The notes: generated from the sequence alone by a model not told the origin. A stretch of 34,272 nt of DNA from Nocardia neocaledoniensis (GCF_029868625.1 NZ_JARWOJ010000084.1:1-34272), one strand, 5' to 3'. Positions 23,445 to 31,212 are shown, numbered from the stretch's first letter. Translations and numbers: made by a program.

Positions 23445-25226
23445 TCAGCGGCGCAGCTCCTGTGCCTTGGTCTTCACGCCCTGGACCAGCAGATGCCACG
23501 CGCCCGGATCGCCTTGCAGGACAGCGCGTCCCATGTCCTTGATCTGGTCGTAGGTCGCGTGCGGCGGAATCGGCGGGACCTCCGGGTCGCAGCGGATGTC
23601 GAGCAGCACCGGGCGATCCGCGGCCAGCGCGCGGTCCCACGCCGGGCCGATGGCGTCGGAGCTGTCGACCTCGATCGCGTCGAAGCCGAAGCAGGTCGCG
23701 GTGGCCGCGTAGGAGATGTCGGGCAGCGTCTGGGATTCCTCGAACTTCGGGGCGCCGCCCATCCCGCGCAGTTCCCAGGTGACCTGGTTGAGGTCGTTGT
23801 TGTGGAACACACAGACGATGAGCCGCTGGTCGGGCCACAGCTGCCGGTAACGGTGGATGGTGATGAGTTCCGCGAGGCCGTTCATCTGCATCGCGCCGTC
23901 ACCGACGAGCGCGACGACGGGACGGTCCGGATGGGCGAACTTGGCGCCGATCGCGTACGGCACCGCCGCGCCCATGGTGGCCAGGGTGCCCGACAGCGAA
24001 CCGCGCATGCCGGCGCGCATCTTCAGGCAGCGGGCGTACCAGTTGGTGGACGACCCCGAGTCGGCGGTGACGATCGCGTCGTCGGGGATGCGCTGCGAGA
24101 GCTCCCACACCACCCGCATCGGATTGGCCGGTTCGGCGTCGAGCATGGCCTGCCGCTCCAGCGTCTCCCACCAGTGCCGGACATTCCCTTCCACGGTCTC
24201 GCGCCAGGATCGGTCGGTGCGGGGTTCCAGCAGGGGGATCAGTGCCGCCAGGGTGGCTTTCGCGTCACCGACCAGGTTCACCTCGGTCGGGTATCGCATG
24301 CCGATCAGCGCGCCGTCGAGGTCGATCTGCACCGCGCGGGCCTGGTCCAGTTCGGGCAGGAACTGACTGTAGGGAAAGTTGGAACCGACGATGAGCAGCG
24401 TGTCGCAGTCGCGCATGAGCTCGTAGCTCGCGCGGGTCCCGAGCAGACCGATCGCGCCGGTGACGAACGGCAGCTCGTCGGAGAGGACGTCCTTACCCAG
24501 CAGGGCCTTGGCGATGCCTGCCCCGGTGAGCTCGGCGACCTGGAGGATCTCCTCGGTGGCGCCGCGCGCGCCCTGTCCGAGCAGGATGGCGACCTTGCTG
24601 CCCGCGTTGATCACCTCGGCGGCCCGCTCGACGTCGGGCAGTGCCGGGACCGAGGTGGTCGTGGTGCTGTCCGGCGGACTCGACGGCACCTCCTTGAAGG
24701 CGTGGGCCGGCGGTTCGTAGGGCTCCTCCTGCAGGTCGGCGGGGATGATCACCGCGGTGGGGACGCGCCGGGCCATCGCCGTTCGCATCGCCCGGTCCAG
24801 GGCGTTGGGGAGCTGGGCGGCCACATTCACCTCGACGAGGTAGTCGGAGGCCACGTCCTTGAACAGGGCCTGCAGGTCGACTTCCTGCTGATAGCTGCCG
24901 CCCATCGCGCTGCGTGCGGTCTGGCCGACCACCGCGACCACCGGCACGTGGTCGAGCTTGGCGTCGTAGAGACCGTTGAGCAGATGGATCGCGCCCGGTC
25001 CGGAGGTCGCCATGCAGACGCCGACCTGCCCACTGAACTTCGCGAACCCGGTGGCCTCGAACGCCGACATCTCCTCGTGCCTGCTCTGCACGAACCGCGG
25101 GGAATTGTCGGCGCGACCGAAGGCCGCGATCAATCCGTTGATGCCGTCGCCGGGATAGCCGAAGACCTGTTCGACACCCCATTCCCTGAGCCGCCGCAGG
25201 ACATAGTCGGCCACCTGTGTCGCCAT
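23445..25226 (-). CDS. Thiamine-diphosphate enzyme, PoxB/acetolactate-synthase-like
   Basis: A 593-residue three-domain ThDP enzyme. The N-terminal domain has VFGYPGDGINGLI and RHEEMSAFEATGFAKFSG, where Glu51 should activate the cofactor. The central domain has VAILLGQGARGATEEI. The C-terminal domain has the diphosphate/Mg motif VGDGAMQMNGLAEL ending at NNDLNQVTWE. The pattern fits the pyruvate oxidase/dehydrogenase (PoxB) subgroup often annotated as thiamine pyrophosphate-requiring enzyme in stress gene clusters. The substrate is probably pyruvate or a related 2-oxo acid. ATG 25226. A GATT-15-GGGTAG promoter candidate lies directly upstream. Confidence 0.88.
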   Translation of the reverse strand: MATQVADYVLRRLREWGVEQVFGYPGDGINGLIAAFGRADNSPRFVQSRHEEMSAFEATGFAKFSGQVGVCMATSGPGAIHLLNGLYDAKLDHVPVVAVVGQTARSAMGGSYQQEVDLQALFKDVASDYLVEVNVAAQLPNALDRAMRTAMARRVPTAVIIPADLQEEPYEPPAHAFKEVPSSPPDSTTTTSVPALPDVERAAEVINAGSKVAILLGQGARGATEEILQVAELTGAGIAKALLGKDVLSDELPFVTGAIGLLGTRASYELMRDCDTLLIVGSNFPYSQFLPELDQARAVQIDLDGALIGMRYPTEVNLVGDAKATLAALIPLLEPRTDRSWRETVEGNVRHWWETLERQAMLDAEPANPMRVVWELSQRIPDDAIVTADSGSSTNWYARCLKMRAGMRGSLSGTLATMGAAVPYAIGAKFAHPDRPVVALVGDGAMQMNGLAELITIHRYRQLWPDQRLIVCVFHNNDLNQVTWELRGMGGAPKFEESQTLPDISYAATATCFGFDAIEVDSSDAIGPAWDRALAADRPVLLDIRCDPEVPPIPPHATYDQIKDMGRAVLQGDPGAWHLLVQGVKTKAQELRR

Positions 25227-25264
25227 GGTTTCTCCTTCGCCGTCGCACTGCCTTTCCCGGCGCG

Positions 25265-25289
25265 CTACCCGCGATCGCCGCGCTCAATC
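25265..25289 (-). promoter_or_regulatory. SigF-type promoter for the ThDP enzyme
   Basis: Minus-strand GATT, exactly 15 bases, GGGTAG. The upstream part GATTGAG-(1)-GCGG is nearly identical to the motif on the plus strand at 25699. It leaves a leader of about 30 bases before the ATG at 25226. Confidence 0.55.
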
Positions 25290-25301
25290 CGCGCGGTCGG
25301 T

Positions 25302-25649
25302 TCAGTCGCCCGGCACCTCCGTCCGATGGGCGGGTGGGACGAGATAGGTCCGCAGATCGTCGATCTTGGATTCGATGCGTTCGGCGTTCTCGGCGTCCAC
25401 CCGGAAGATCCAGTGCTTGGCGCCGAGCAGCAGAACCGCCTGGAAGACGAGCTGGAACCACTCGCTCTGCCAGTTCTCGAACGTGCTCGCGAGAAACTCC
25501 GGCCAGTAACCGGACCAGAGGAACGGCTGCCCGAGCTGTTGCTGGGTGTTGCGGTATTCGATGAGCTGGGTGACGAACTGGGCGGCCCACGAGCCGAGGA
25601 AGAGCAGCATGAGCAGGTAGACAGCTCCCCACCGCCGGAAATGTGCCAT
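25302..25649 (-). CDS. DUF6766 family small membrane protein
   Basis: A 115-residue protein with an N-terminal helix (VYLLMLLFLGSWAAQFVTQ) and a second hydrophobic segment (FQLVFQAVLLLGAKHWIF). Between them is the typical GQPFLWSGYWPEFLASTFENWQSEW stretch, cited here only as a landmark at about residues 40-64. This is the DUF6766 pattern, widespread in actinobacteria and proteobacteria and of unknown function. The start codon ATG at 25649 lies only nine bases after a GGGTAT element, so the mRNA may be leaderless. The gene is in tandem with the ThDP enzyme. Confidence 0.82.
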   Translation of the reverse strand: MAHFRRWGAVYLLMLLFLGSWAAQFVTQLIEYRNTQQQLGQPFLWSGYWPEFLASTFENWQSEWFQLVFQAVLLLGAKHWIFRVDAENAERIESKIDDLRTYLVPPAHRTEVPGD

Positions 25650-25658
25650 ACCTGGCGA

Positions 25659-25683
25659 ATACCCGGCAATCGGCATCCGACAC
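25659..25683 (-). promoter_or_regulatory. Candidate SigF-type promoter for the DUF6766 gene
   Basis: Minus-strand GTGT, exactly 15 bases, GGGTAT. One mismatch from GTTT; the -10 is perfect. It sits right before the start codon. Confidence 0.45.
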
Positions 25684-25698
25684 GGCCGCCGCACCGCC

Positions 25699-25723
25699 GA
25701 TTGAGGCGCGGACAGGCGGGTAG
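25699..25723 (+). promoter_or_regulatory. SigF-type promoter for the 76-residue protein
   Basis: GATT at 25699-25702, exactly 15 bases, GGGTAG at 25718-25723. Shares GATTGAG and GCGG with the ThDP-enzyme promoter. About 40 bases of leader before ATG 25773. Confidence 0.55.
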
Positions 25724-25772
25724 GACCAGCGTGTGGCCGCGTTCGCGGCGACGGAGCGAGAGGAGGACGCAG

Positions 25773-26003
25773 ATGGCTGTCGATCAGGAGACCGGGCAGG
25801 TCACCGGGACCGCCGACAAGGACTACGACCTGATCTGGTTCACCGAAGCCGCGTTGAGCAACGCGTTGCGGATGGAGGAGTACTCCCGCGACGCCGACCG
25901 AGCGGGCGACACCGAACTCGCCGAGTTCTTCCGCCGCGCACAAGCCGACAGTCGCAAGGGGGCCGAACAGGCGAAGAAACTGCTCGCCGCCCGCCTGCGC
26001 TGA
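25773..26003 (+). CDS. Small helical protein of unknown function
   Basis: A 76-residue acidic protein that is helical from about residue 17 to the end, with ALRMEEYSRDADRAGD and AEFFRRAQADSRKGAEQAK giving an amphipathic, ferritin-like two-helix pattern. Short proteins of this kind recur in actinobacteria next to stress genes; I cannot name a function. AGGAGG lies six bases before the ATG. It is followed 20 bases later by an eleven-base-pair hairpin, so it is probably a single-gene transcript. Confidence 0.75.
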   Translation: MAVDQETGQVTGTADKDYDLIWFTEAALSNALRMEEYSRDADRAGDTELAEFFRRAQADSRKGAEQAKKLLAARLR

Positions 26004-26023
26004 TCGGGTGCGGTACGCGAGGA

Positions 26024-26053
26024 CCGGGCCCGGCACCGCGTCGCCGGGCCCGG
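26024..26053. terminator. Strong hairpin terminator
   Basis: CCGGGCCCGGC (26024-26034) and GCCGGGCCCGG (26043-26053) form a perfect eleven-base stem with an eight-base loop, between the 76-residue protein gene and the nucleotidyltransferase gene. Confidence 0.65.
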
Positions 26054-26081
26054 CCGGAAACACCGGGAGGGAGCCGGGCTG

Positions 26082-26897
26082 ATGAGCGCCGATATCGACC
26101 AACTGCTGCACACCCTGACCCATGTCGTGAACACCCTGCAGGACAAGGGGATTCGCTTCGCGGTCGGCGGCGGATGCGCGGTGTACGCGCGCGGCGGACC
26201 GGCGTCGGAACACGACGTCGACATCTTCGTCCGGCCGACGGACAGCGCGGCGGCGCGCGCGGCGCTGGTGGAGGTGGGGATGCGGCCCGAGGATCCGGTG
26301 GAGAACTGGCTGACCAAGGCCTACGACGGGGACATCCTGGTGGACCTGATCTTCCGCACCAACCACCACACCGTCGACGACGCCCTCCTCGAACGCGCCG
26401 AGACGATGGGCATCGGCCCCGCGATCGCCCCGGTGCTGACCGGAACCGACCTGCTGATCGACCGGCTCATGGTGCTCGACGCGCACCGACTCGACTTCAC
26501 CAGGCTGCTCGCGACCGCCCGCGCGCTGCGCGAGCAGATCGACTGGCCCGCGGTGCACCGCGAGGTGTCGCACTCGCCCTATGCCCGCGCCTTCCTCGGG
26601 CTCACCGCCGATCTTGGCCTGCACCCCTTCCCGTTCGAGAACGCGCACGGTGAACCGCCCCAGTACCTGGTCGCCAATCTGCGCCGTGCCTTCGCCGAGG
26701 ACCCCCGCACGGCGACGTCGAGCGTGCACGTGACGCTGCGCGGGGACGTCGTCGTCCTCACCGGTGAGGTCGGCGACGAATCCAGCAGGGACGCACTGGA
26801 AACCGTGCTGCGCGAGCGGGTCGGCCAGTACCGGGTGCACAACGACGTGCGGGTGAGCCACCCCGCGGCGCCCGCCGAGCCGGAACGGTTGCGGTGA
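26082..26897 (+). CDS. Nucleotidyltransferase-fold protein fused to a BON domain
   Basis: A 271-residue two-domain protein. Residues 1-185 have the nucleotidyltransferase pattern: FAVGGGCAVYARGG, the metal pair HDVDIFVRP (Asp45, Asp47) and a third acidic residue in DILVDLIF (Asp88). Residues about 188-262 match a BON domain: LVANLRRAFAEDPRTATSSV, then VVVLTGEVGDESSRDALETVL. BON domains bind membranes or hydrophobic ligands and occur in OsmY-type stress proteins. I know of no described role for this combination. GGGAGGGAG lies upstream of ATG 26082. The phosphoesterase gene follows after seven bases. Confidence 0.8.
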   Translation: MSADIDQLLHTLTHVVNTLQDKGIRFAVGGGCAVYARGGPASEHDVDIFVRPTDSAAARAALVEVGMRPEDPVENWLTKAYDGDILVDLIFRTNHHTVDDALLERAETMGIGPAIAPVLTGTDLLIDRLMVLDAHRLDFTRLLATARALREQIDWPAVHREVSHSPYARAFLGLTADLGLHPFPFENAHGEPPQYLVANLRRAFAEDPRTATSSVHVTLRGDVVVLTGEVGDESSRDALETVLRERVGQYRVHNDVRVSHPAAPAEPERLR

Positions 26898-26904
26898 GGT
26901 GAGC

Positions 26905-27639
26905 ATGCGTATCGCCGCCGTCGGAGATGTCCATCTGGGAGCCGATTCCCGCGGGCGGTTGCGGCCCGCGCTCACCGACCTGCCCGAGCACGCCGACGTG
27001 CTGTTGCTCGCCGGTGACCTCACCCGGGTCGGGACGATCGCCGAGGCGAAGACCGTCGCCGCCGAGTTCGCCGATCTCGGTGTTCCCGTGGTCGCGGTGC
27101 TCGGCAATCACGACCACCACAGCGACCGTGCCGGCGAGATCACCCAGCTGCTGTCCGACCACGGCATCACCGTGCTGGAGGGCACCGCGACCGTGCTGAG
27201 CGTGGACGGCGCCGCGCTGGGCATCGCCGGGACCAAGGGCTTCGGCGGCGGCTTCGCCGGTAAGTGCGCGAGCGTCTTCGGCGAACCGGAGATGCGCCGA
27301 TTCGCCTCGCACACCGTCGAATTGGCGCACGGCCTCGAGGCCGCGCTCGCCGGACTGCGCGCCGATGTGACGGTCGCGCTCACCCACTACGCGCCGATCT
27401 CGGACACACTGCACGGTGAACCGCCGGAGATCTACCCGTTCCTCGGCTCGTATCTGCTCGGCGAGGCTATCGACGCCTGCGGCGCCGACCTCGCGATACA
27501 CGGGCACGCGCACGCGGGCATCGAGCGTGGCACGACGCCGGGCGGTATCCGTGTCCGCAACGTCGCCCAGCCGGTGATCGGCACCGAATACGCGGTCTAC
27601 GACCTCGCGCCTGCGGGACGTTTCGCGCCGAATCGGTGA
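26905..27639 (+). CDS. Calcineurin-like metallophosphoesterase
   Basis: A 244-residue soluble phosphoesterase with intact metal motifs: MRIAAVGDVHLG (Asp8, His10), LLAGDLTRVG, VLGNHDHH, LTHYAP and IHGHAHAG. The family hydrolyses phosphomonoesters or diesters, including cyclic nucleotides; the substrate here is unknown. It is co-directional with the nucleotidyltransferase-BON gene with a seven-base gap, so a make-and-remove pair acting on the same nucleotide modification is conceivable but unproven. ATG 26905 was chosen over GTG 26899 because of its spacing to GAGGTGAG. Confidence 0.85.
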   Translation: MRIAAVGDVHLGADSRGRLRPALTDLPEHADVLLLAGDLTRVGTIAEAKTVAAEFADLGVPVVAVLGNHDHHSDRAGEITQLLSDHGITVLEGTATVLSVDGAALGIAGTKGFGGGFAGKCASVFGEPEMRRFASHTVELAHGLEAALAGLRADVTVALTHYAPISDTLHGEPPEIYPFLGSYLLGEAIDACGADLAIHGHAHAGIERGTTPGGIRVRNVAQPVIGTEYAVYDLAPAGRFAPNR

Positions 27640-27702
27640 CAAACCCGTCCGAACGTGCTGCAATGGCTGTACCGGCTCTTCTTCAGCAGCGAGGGAGGGC
27701 CG

Positions 27703-28206
27703 GTGGCAGCGCGAGGCCTGCCGGTGCCGAGGAATCGAGTACTCGTGAACACCCCACTCAGCCACGACCGATCCCACTCTTCCTCCGGTGCCGATCCCGA
27801 TGACGTCGGTGCCCGCTTGAGCGCCGAGACCAGTACCCACCGATACGGAATACTGCTGCGGGTCCACGGCGAGATCGACGCCTACACCTTCGGCCACTGG
27901 CGTCGGCTCTTCGATGCCGCCCGCATCGCCGCCATGGGCACGGGCCACCTCCTGGTCGATCTCCGCACTGTCGAGTTCATGGCCTGCCGGGCGATCGCGG
28001 AACTCGCCGACACCGCCGAGCGGTACCGCCGCGAGGGACTCCGGGTGAGCGTCATCAGCGCGCGGTCCTCGGCGATCGCCCACATCGCCACCGTCGCCGG
28101 CCTGGCGCTACCGATCTATCCCGACCTGGACGCCGCGACCACCGAGTACGTGCGGTGCACCGCGCGATCCGGCAGCGCAGATCTGAGGAATCGCAGTCAT
28201 GCCTGA
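27703..28206 (+). CDS. STAS-domain (anti-sigma factor antagonist-like) protein
   Basis: About 167 residues from GTG 27703, chosen because GGAGG lies four bases upstream. GTG 27655 and GTG 27745 are alternatives. The STAS domain covers roughly the last 125 residues: LLRVHGEIDAYTFGHWRRLF, LLVDLRTVEFMACRAIAEL, and LRVSVISARSSAIAHI. In SpoIIAA-type proteins the segment after FM is DSSG, with the phosphorylated serine; here it is ACRA, so the usual phospho-switch is missing. It probably still binds a partner, perhaps an anti-sigma factor, but control must differ. Its end overlaps the next small ORF by eight bases. Confidence 0.75.
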   Translation: MAARGLPVPRNRVLVNTPLSHDRSHSSSGADPDDVGARLSAETSTHRYGILLRVHGEIDAYTFGHWRRLFDAARIAAMGTGHLLVDLRTVEFMACRAIAELADTAERYRREGLRVSVISARSSAIAHIATVAGLALPIYPDLDAATTEYVRCTARSGSADLRNRSHA

Positions 28207-28375
28207 GTACGACGACATCGACCAGTCCGATATCGACGCCCCGTTCGTCCGCTGGCCCGAACCCAGCCCGCTGCAGGCGTGGTGGGCCGAGATCATGAGC
28301 GGCGCCACCCCGCGCAGGGTGAGCCTGCCCGCCGTACCGCGGCGCCCGGCGGCACCTCGACTGCGCTCCGCCTGA
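28199..28375 (+). CDS. 58-residue small protein coupled to the STAS gene
   Basis: ATG at 28199 overlaps the STAS stop by eight bases, and GAGGA sits nine bases before it. The 58-residue product has an acidic start (MPEYDDIDQSDIDAP), a Trp-rich centre (LQAWWAEIMSG) and a basic, Pro-rich tail (RRPAAPRLRSA). I recognise no family. The overlap suggests translational coupling. The opposite charges of its ends and the Trp pair suggest a protein-binding peptide. Confidence 0.5.
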   Translation: MPEYDDIDQSDIDAPFVRWPEPSPLQAWWAEIMSGATPRRVSLPAVPRRPAAPRLRSA

Positions 28376-28475
28376 CCGACGGCGCGTCACGCTGCGCGGG
28401 TGACGGCGATGACCCGGTGAAGACGTCGTCCAAAGGTGACCGGAGGATGGTTGTCCACGGTGAATAATCGCAGGT

Positions 28476-29162
28476 ATGACAGACCGTGCGCAGACGTCCC
28501 GATCCGAACGTGCTCTCGTGGAGCAGGTCGTGGGAGTGGGAGATTCGCTGCTTGTCGGACGTTTCCGGTATCGCTTCGGCACGCGCCGGTGGGAATGGTC
28601 GGACGAGGTGGCCGCGATGCACGGTTACCCGCCCGGCACCGAACCGACCACCGAGTTGTTGCTCGCCCACAAGCATCCCGAGGATCGTGATCGGGTCGCG
28701 GCCATGATCACCTCGGTCGAGGACGGCGGCGCCTTCTCGAGCAGGCACCGCATCATCGACACCAACGGCCGGGTGCGCGAGGTACTGGTCGTGTCCGACC
28801 CGCTGGTCGACGACGACGGCACGGTGATCGGCACCGAGGGGTACTACGTCGACGTGTCCGACACCGCGGACGGGTACCGCCGCGAGGCGATCGACAACAC
28901 CTTGCCGCGGCTGCTGGAAGCCCGGGTCGTCATCGAGCAGGCCAAGGGCGCGTTGATGCTCGCGTACGGCATCAACGCCGATCAGGCCTTCCGGGTGCTG
29001 CGCTGGCGCTCGCAGGAGACCAACATCAAGCTCAAGACCATCGCCGAACGTCTCGTCGCGGAGCTCCCCGCCCTGTCCGGGAACGAGGTCAAGCTGCGCA
29101 CCCGCCTGGACCATGTGCTCCTCACCGTCCATCAGAACCTCGAGGGCGATCCACTGACCTGA
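28476..29162 (+). CDS. PAS-ANTAR domain RNA-binding regulator
   Basis: A 228-residue protein. Residues 28-135 form a PAS_3-type fold: RRWEWSDEVAAMHGYPPGT, then HPEDRDRVAAMI, HRIIDTNGRVREVLVV and GTEGYYVDVSD. Residues about 148-205 form an ANTAR domain with the expected ARVVIEQAKGALMLAYG, ADQAFRVLRWRSQ and NIKLKTIAERLV helices. ANTAR proteins bind paired hairpins in mRNA leaders and prevent termination; the PAS part should sense a ligand or redox state. Its targets are unknown. Start ATG 28476, with only a weak binding site. The 100-base upstream gap holds a six-base inverted repeat (CGTCAC/GTGACG) but no clear promoter. Confidence 0.88.
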   Translation: MTDRAQTSRSERALVEQVVGVGDSLLVGRFRYRFGTRRWEWSDEVAAMHGYPPGTEPTTELLLAHKHPEDRDRVAAMITSVEDGGAFSSRHRIIDTNGRVREVLVVSDPLVDDDGTVIGTEGYYVDVSDTADGYRREAIDNTLPRLLEARVVIEQAKGALMLAYGINADQAFRVLRWRSQETNIKLKTIAERLVAELPALSGNEVKLRTRLDHVLLTVHQNLEGDPLT

Positions 29163-29231
29163 GCCGGATCCGGTAGCAGGGGCCGGCGCGGGTTCGGCAC
29201 CGAGATCGCGGTGAGGTCCGCTGGTCGTGCC

Positions 29232-29271
29232 CGGGAGAACCCGTCGCCGATGCCGACGACGAGTTCTCCCG
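29232..29271. terminator. Bidirectional hairpin terminator
   Basis: CGGGAGAAC (29232-29240) and GTTCTCCCG (29263-29271) form a perfect nine-base stem. The loop contains a further CGTCG/CGACG pair. It lies between the convergent ANTAR and small secreted protein genes. Nothing else is evident in 29163-29370. Confidence 0.6.
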
Positions 29272-29370
29272 AATCGTTCAACGAGGCCAGGCGGAGATCG
29301 GATTCGAGCAGCCGCCCGCCGACGGTGGCGCAGGCCGGATCGGGTTCCTCCTGCGACCGCCCGGGGTGAC

Positions 29371-29688
29371 TCAGCCGGTGGCCCCGGCCGCCTGATAGCG
29401 CGTCGTGCCGGAAGAGCACGGGTCGGGCAGCGCCGACAGGGTGGCCAGGTCGCAGACCCCGCTGGTCAGCATGTGCAGGGGAGTGATGCCGAGCAGGACG
29501 ATCACCCCGATGATGTCGCCGTCGCGGGCCAGCTGGACGATCGAGTTCGCCGCGGTCGAGCCCAGATCCACCGCGGCGGAACCGGTGTCGGCGACAGGTG
29601 TGGGAGCGGGGCCCGCCGTCGCGGTCGGCGCGGTGGCGACGAGTGCCGCCGCCGCGAGACAGGAGGCGAGGCCGAGAGTGTTTCGCAT
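29371..29688 (-). CDS. Small secreted protein with two cysteines
   Basis: A 105-residue protein with a clear signal peptide (MRNTLGLASCLAAAALVATA, likely cut after ATA at residue 25). The mature part is about 80 residues with a hydrophobic helix (DGDIIGVIVLLGITPLHML) and two cysteines (79 and 91) that could pair. I recognise no named family; small secreted proteins like this are common in Nocardia and Mycobacterium. GAAGGAAAG precedes ATG 29688. It starts 25 bases after the Lcp-like gene and is probably co-transcribed with it. Confidence 0.7.
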   Translation of the reverse strand: MRNTLGLASCLAAAALVATAPTATAGPAPTPVADTGSAAVDLGSTAANSIVQLARDGDIIGVIVLLGITPLHMLTSGVCDLATLSALPDPCSSGTTRYQAAGATG

Positions 29689-29713
29689 GGGTCTTTCCTT
29701 CGTTCAGTGGACG

Positions 29714-30955
29714 TCAGCGGTGCGGCTGGGACATGTCGCGGTTCATCGTCGGAATCTCGATGCTGATCGGCATCCGCAGTTCGGACAGGTAGATCAGCGC
29801 TGCCTTGCGCAGGAATTCGTCGAGCAGCCAGTACGGATCGCCGAGCGGTGGCACCGCGCTGAGCAGGCCTTCGCGCACGGCGATGAACGGCCCCCAGCTG
29901 AATCGCAGCAGCGGGTCCCAGACCGGTTCCCGCGGAATGGACAGCCCGTCGGCGATCGCGTCCCCGAGCAGGAAGCGGGTGAACGAGCCGAGAACCGGCT
30001 TGCTGAGCAACGCGAAATCGATGTTGGCACCCAGGCCGAGCAGCCGGTCGGCGAGCTTCGCGCCCTCGGGGGTGGCGGCGATGATGGGGTCGAGAACCTG
30101 CGCCGCTTGGGAATTCGCCGACGCCCACGAGTTCGGGATGTACTCGTCGCGCACCCCGAGCAGGTGGGCGGCGACCTGCCAGGAATGCAGGAACGCCGCC
30201 GACTCGTGGGCGGGGATCGGCACCTTCCACGCGGTGAGATGCTTCATGACCGTGGTCGGCAGGCTGTGCCAGGTGACCATGATGTCGTTCTGGCTGATCG
30301 GGATGTTCTCCTCGGCCGAATGCACCCAGTGCGGTGACTGTGGCAGCAGATGCCGCACGGCGGCGTGCACGAGGCGGGTCTTGACGCAGGTGACGACCAT
30401 TTCCCCGTCGGGGCCGTAGGCGTTGTTGCTGCCGATGTCGTAGCCGAGTTTGGCGGTCTTGGAGATGCGGTCCTTCAGGTCGTGGCCGCCCTTGGAGTAG
30501 TAGACCGCGCGTGCTTCCTTCGGGATGACCGTGCTCATCATGCCGCTGGCGAAGCCGTAGAGCACGCCGAGATACAGGCCGCGCTTCTTGTTGAACTGGA
30601 TGGCGGTGTCGAGTTTCGCCGGCTCGGTCCAGTGCGGCAGCCGCCGGGCGTACTCCATGAAATCGCGCAGCTCCGTAGGCAATCCGTCCGGGAGCGCGTG
30701 CCCGTTTCTGGTCCAGGTGCGCAGCAACTCGTTCACCCGGGGGACCTCGCCGCGCTCGATCAGGCCGGCGACGACTCCGTCGGCCTCGGGGTCCCAGACG
30801 GTCATCGGGTCGGCGCCCGCGCCGGCTCCGGCGACCGAGTCGTGGGGTGACCAGCTCCACGGTTCGGCCCGGGCCGGCGTGGTCAAGGTGAAGGCGCCGA
30901 GCGCCCCCAGCATGCCACCGACCTTCAACGCGTCGCGCCTGTTGAGTCCATACAT
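29714..30955 (-). CDS. lcp: Latex-clearing-protein-like heme oxygenase (MpaB/DUF2236 family)
   Basis: A 413-residue exported protein. The N-terminus NRRDALKVGGMLGALGAFTL with a following ARA site is a Tat signal. The body shows the Lcp-type core CVKTRLVHAAVRHLLPQSP followed by NDIMVTWHSLPTTVMKHL, where a His is the expected heme ligand, and ends near 410 residues, as in Lcp. Lcp proteins are b-type cytochromes that cleave poly(cis-1,4-isoprene) to oligo-isoprenoid aldehydes outside the cell. Related MpaB-family proteins have other substrates, so rubber cleavage is inferred. ATG 30955 has GAGGAG eight bases upstream. No TetR repressor is adjacent. Confidence 0.75.
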   Translation of the reverse strand: MYGLNRRDALKVGGMLGALGAFTLTTPARAEPWSWSPHDSVAGAGAGADPMTVWDPEADGVVAGLIERGEVPRVNELLRTWTRNGHALPDGLPTELRDFMEYARRLPHWTEPAKLDTAIQFNKKRGLYLGVLYGFASGMMSTVIPKEARAVYYSKGGHDLKDRISKTAKLGYDIGSNNAYGPDGEMVVTCVKTRLVHAAVRHLLPQSPHWVHSAEENIPISQNDIMVTWHSLPTTVMKHLTAWKVPIPAHESAAFLHSWQVAAHLLGVRDEYIPNSWASANSQAAQVLDPIIAATPEGAKLADRLLGLGANIDFALLSKPVLGSFTRFLLGDAIADGLSIPREPVWDPLLRFSWGPFIAVREGLLSAVPPLGDPYWLLDEFLRKAALIYLSELRMPISIEIPTMNRDMSQPHR

Positions 30956-31036
30956 CGCCGTCGCTCCTCATTGAGTACGTGACACCTCCGACGCCGGAGA
31001 ACAGCGAGTTCTGGCCCGTGATGTGTCGGAATGAGG

Positions 31037-31123
31037 AGTAACTTAGCATCGATCGTTCGCGGTGAAAGCTGTTTGACTCAAGGGGCTTTGTGGGTCTGTT
31101 TGGGACGAATGGGTAGTAACTTA
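31037..31123. repeat. Direct repeat AGTAACTTA in the lcp/SDH-L divergent region
   Basis: AGTAACTTA occurs at 31037-31045 and again at 31115-31123, in a relatively A/T-rich 257-base intergenic region between divergent genes. Paired A/T-rich copies in a divergent promoter suggest a regulator binding site. A TTGACA hexamer follows the second copy (31124-31129). Confidence 0.35.
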
Positions 31124-31175
31124 TTGACATCGTCTCTGACATCGGTTCGTCCCGTTGCCGTGGCCGTCCGGACCG

Positions 31176-31197
31176 CGTCGGTAGATTCGGACCGACG
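31176..31197. promoter_or_regulatory. Inverted repeat in the leader of the SDH-L gene
   Basis: CGTCGGT (31176-31182) and ACCGACG (31191-31197) are perfect seven-base arms with an eight-base spacer, ending about six bases before the AAGGAG ribosome binding site. It may be an operator or a leader hairpin. Confidence 0.3.
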
Positions 31198-31212
31198 ACG
31201 GAAGGAGCCCCG

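Noticed and set aside
29132..29419. Minus-strand frame of 95 codons between the ANTAR and small secreted genes
   Set aside because: It contains the nine-base-pair hairpin at 29232-29271, has no ribosome binding site, and shows no family pattern.
31111..31116. GGGTAG in the lcp/SDH-L region as a further SigF-type promoter
   Set aside because: No GNTT element lies 15-17 bases upstream; the nearest GTTT is only nine bases away.
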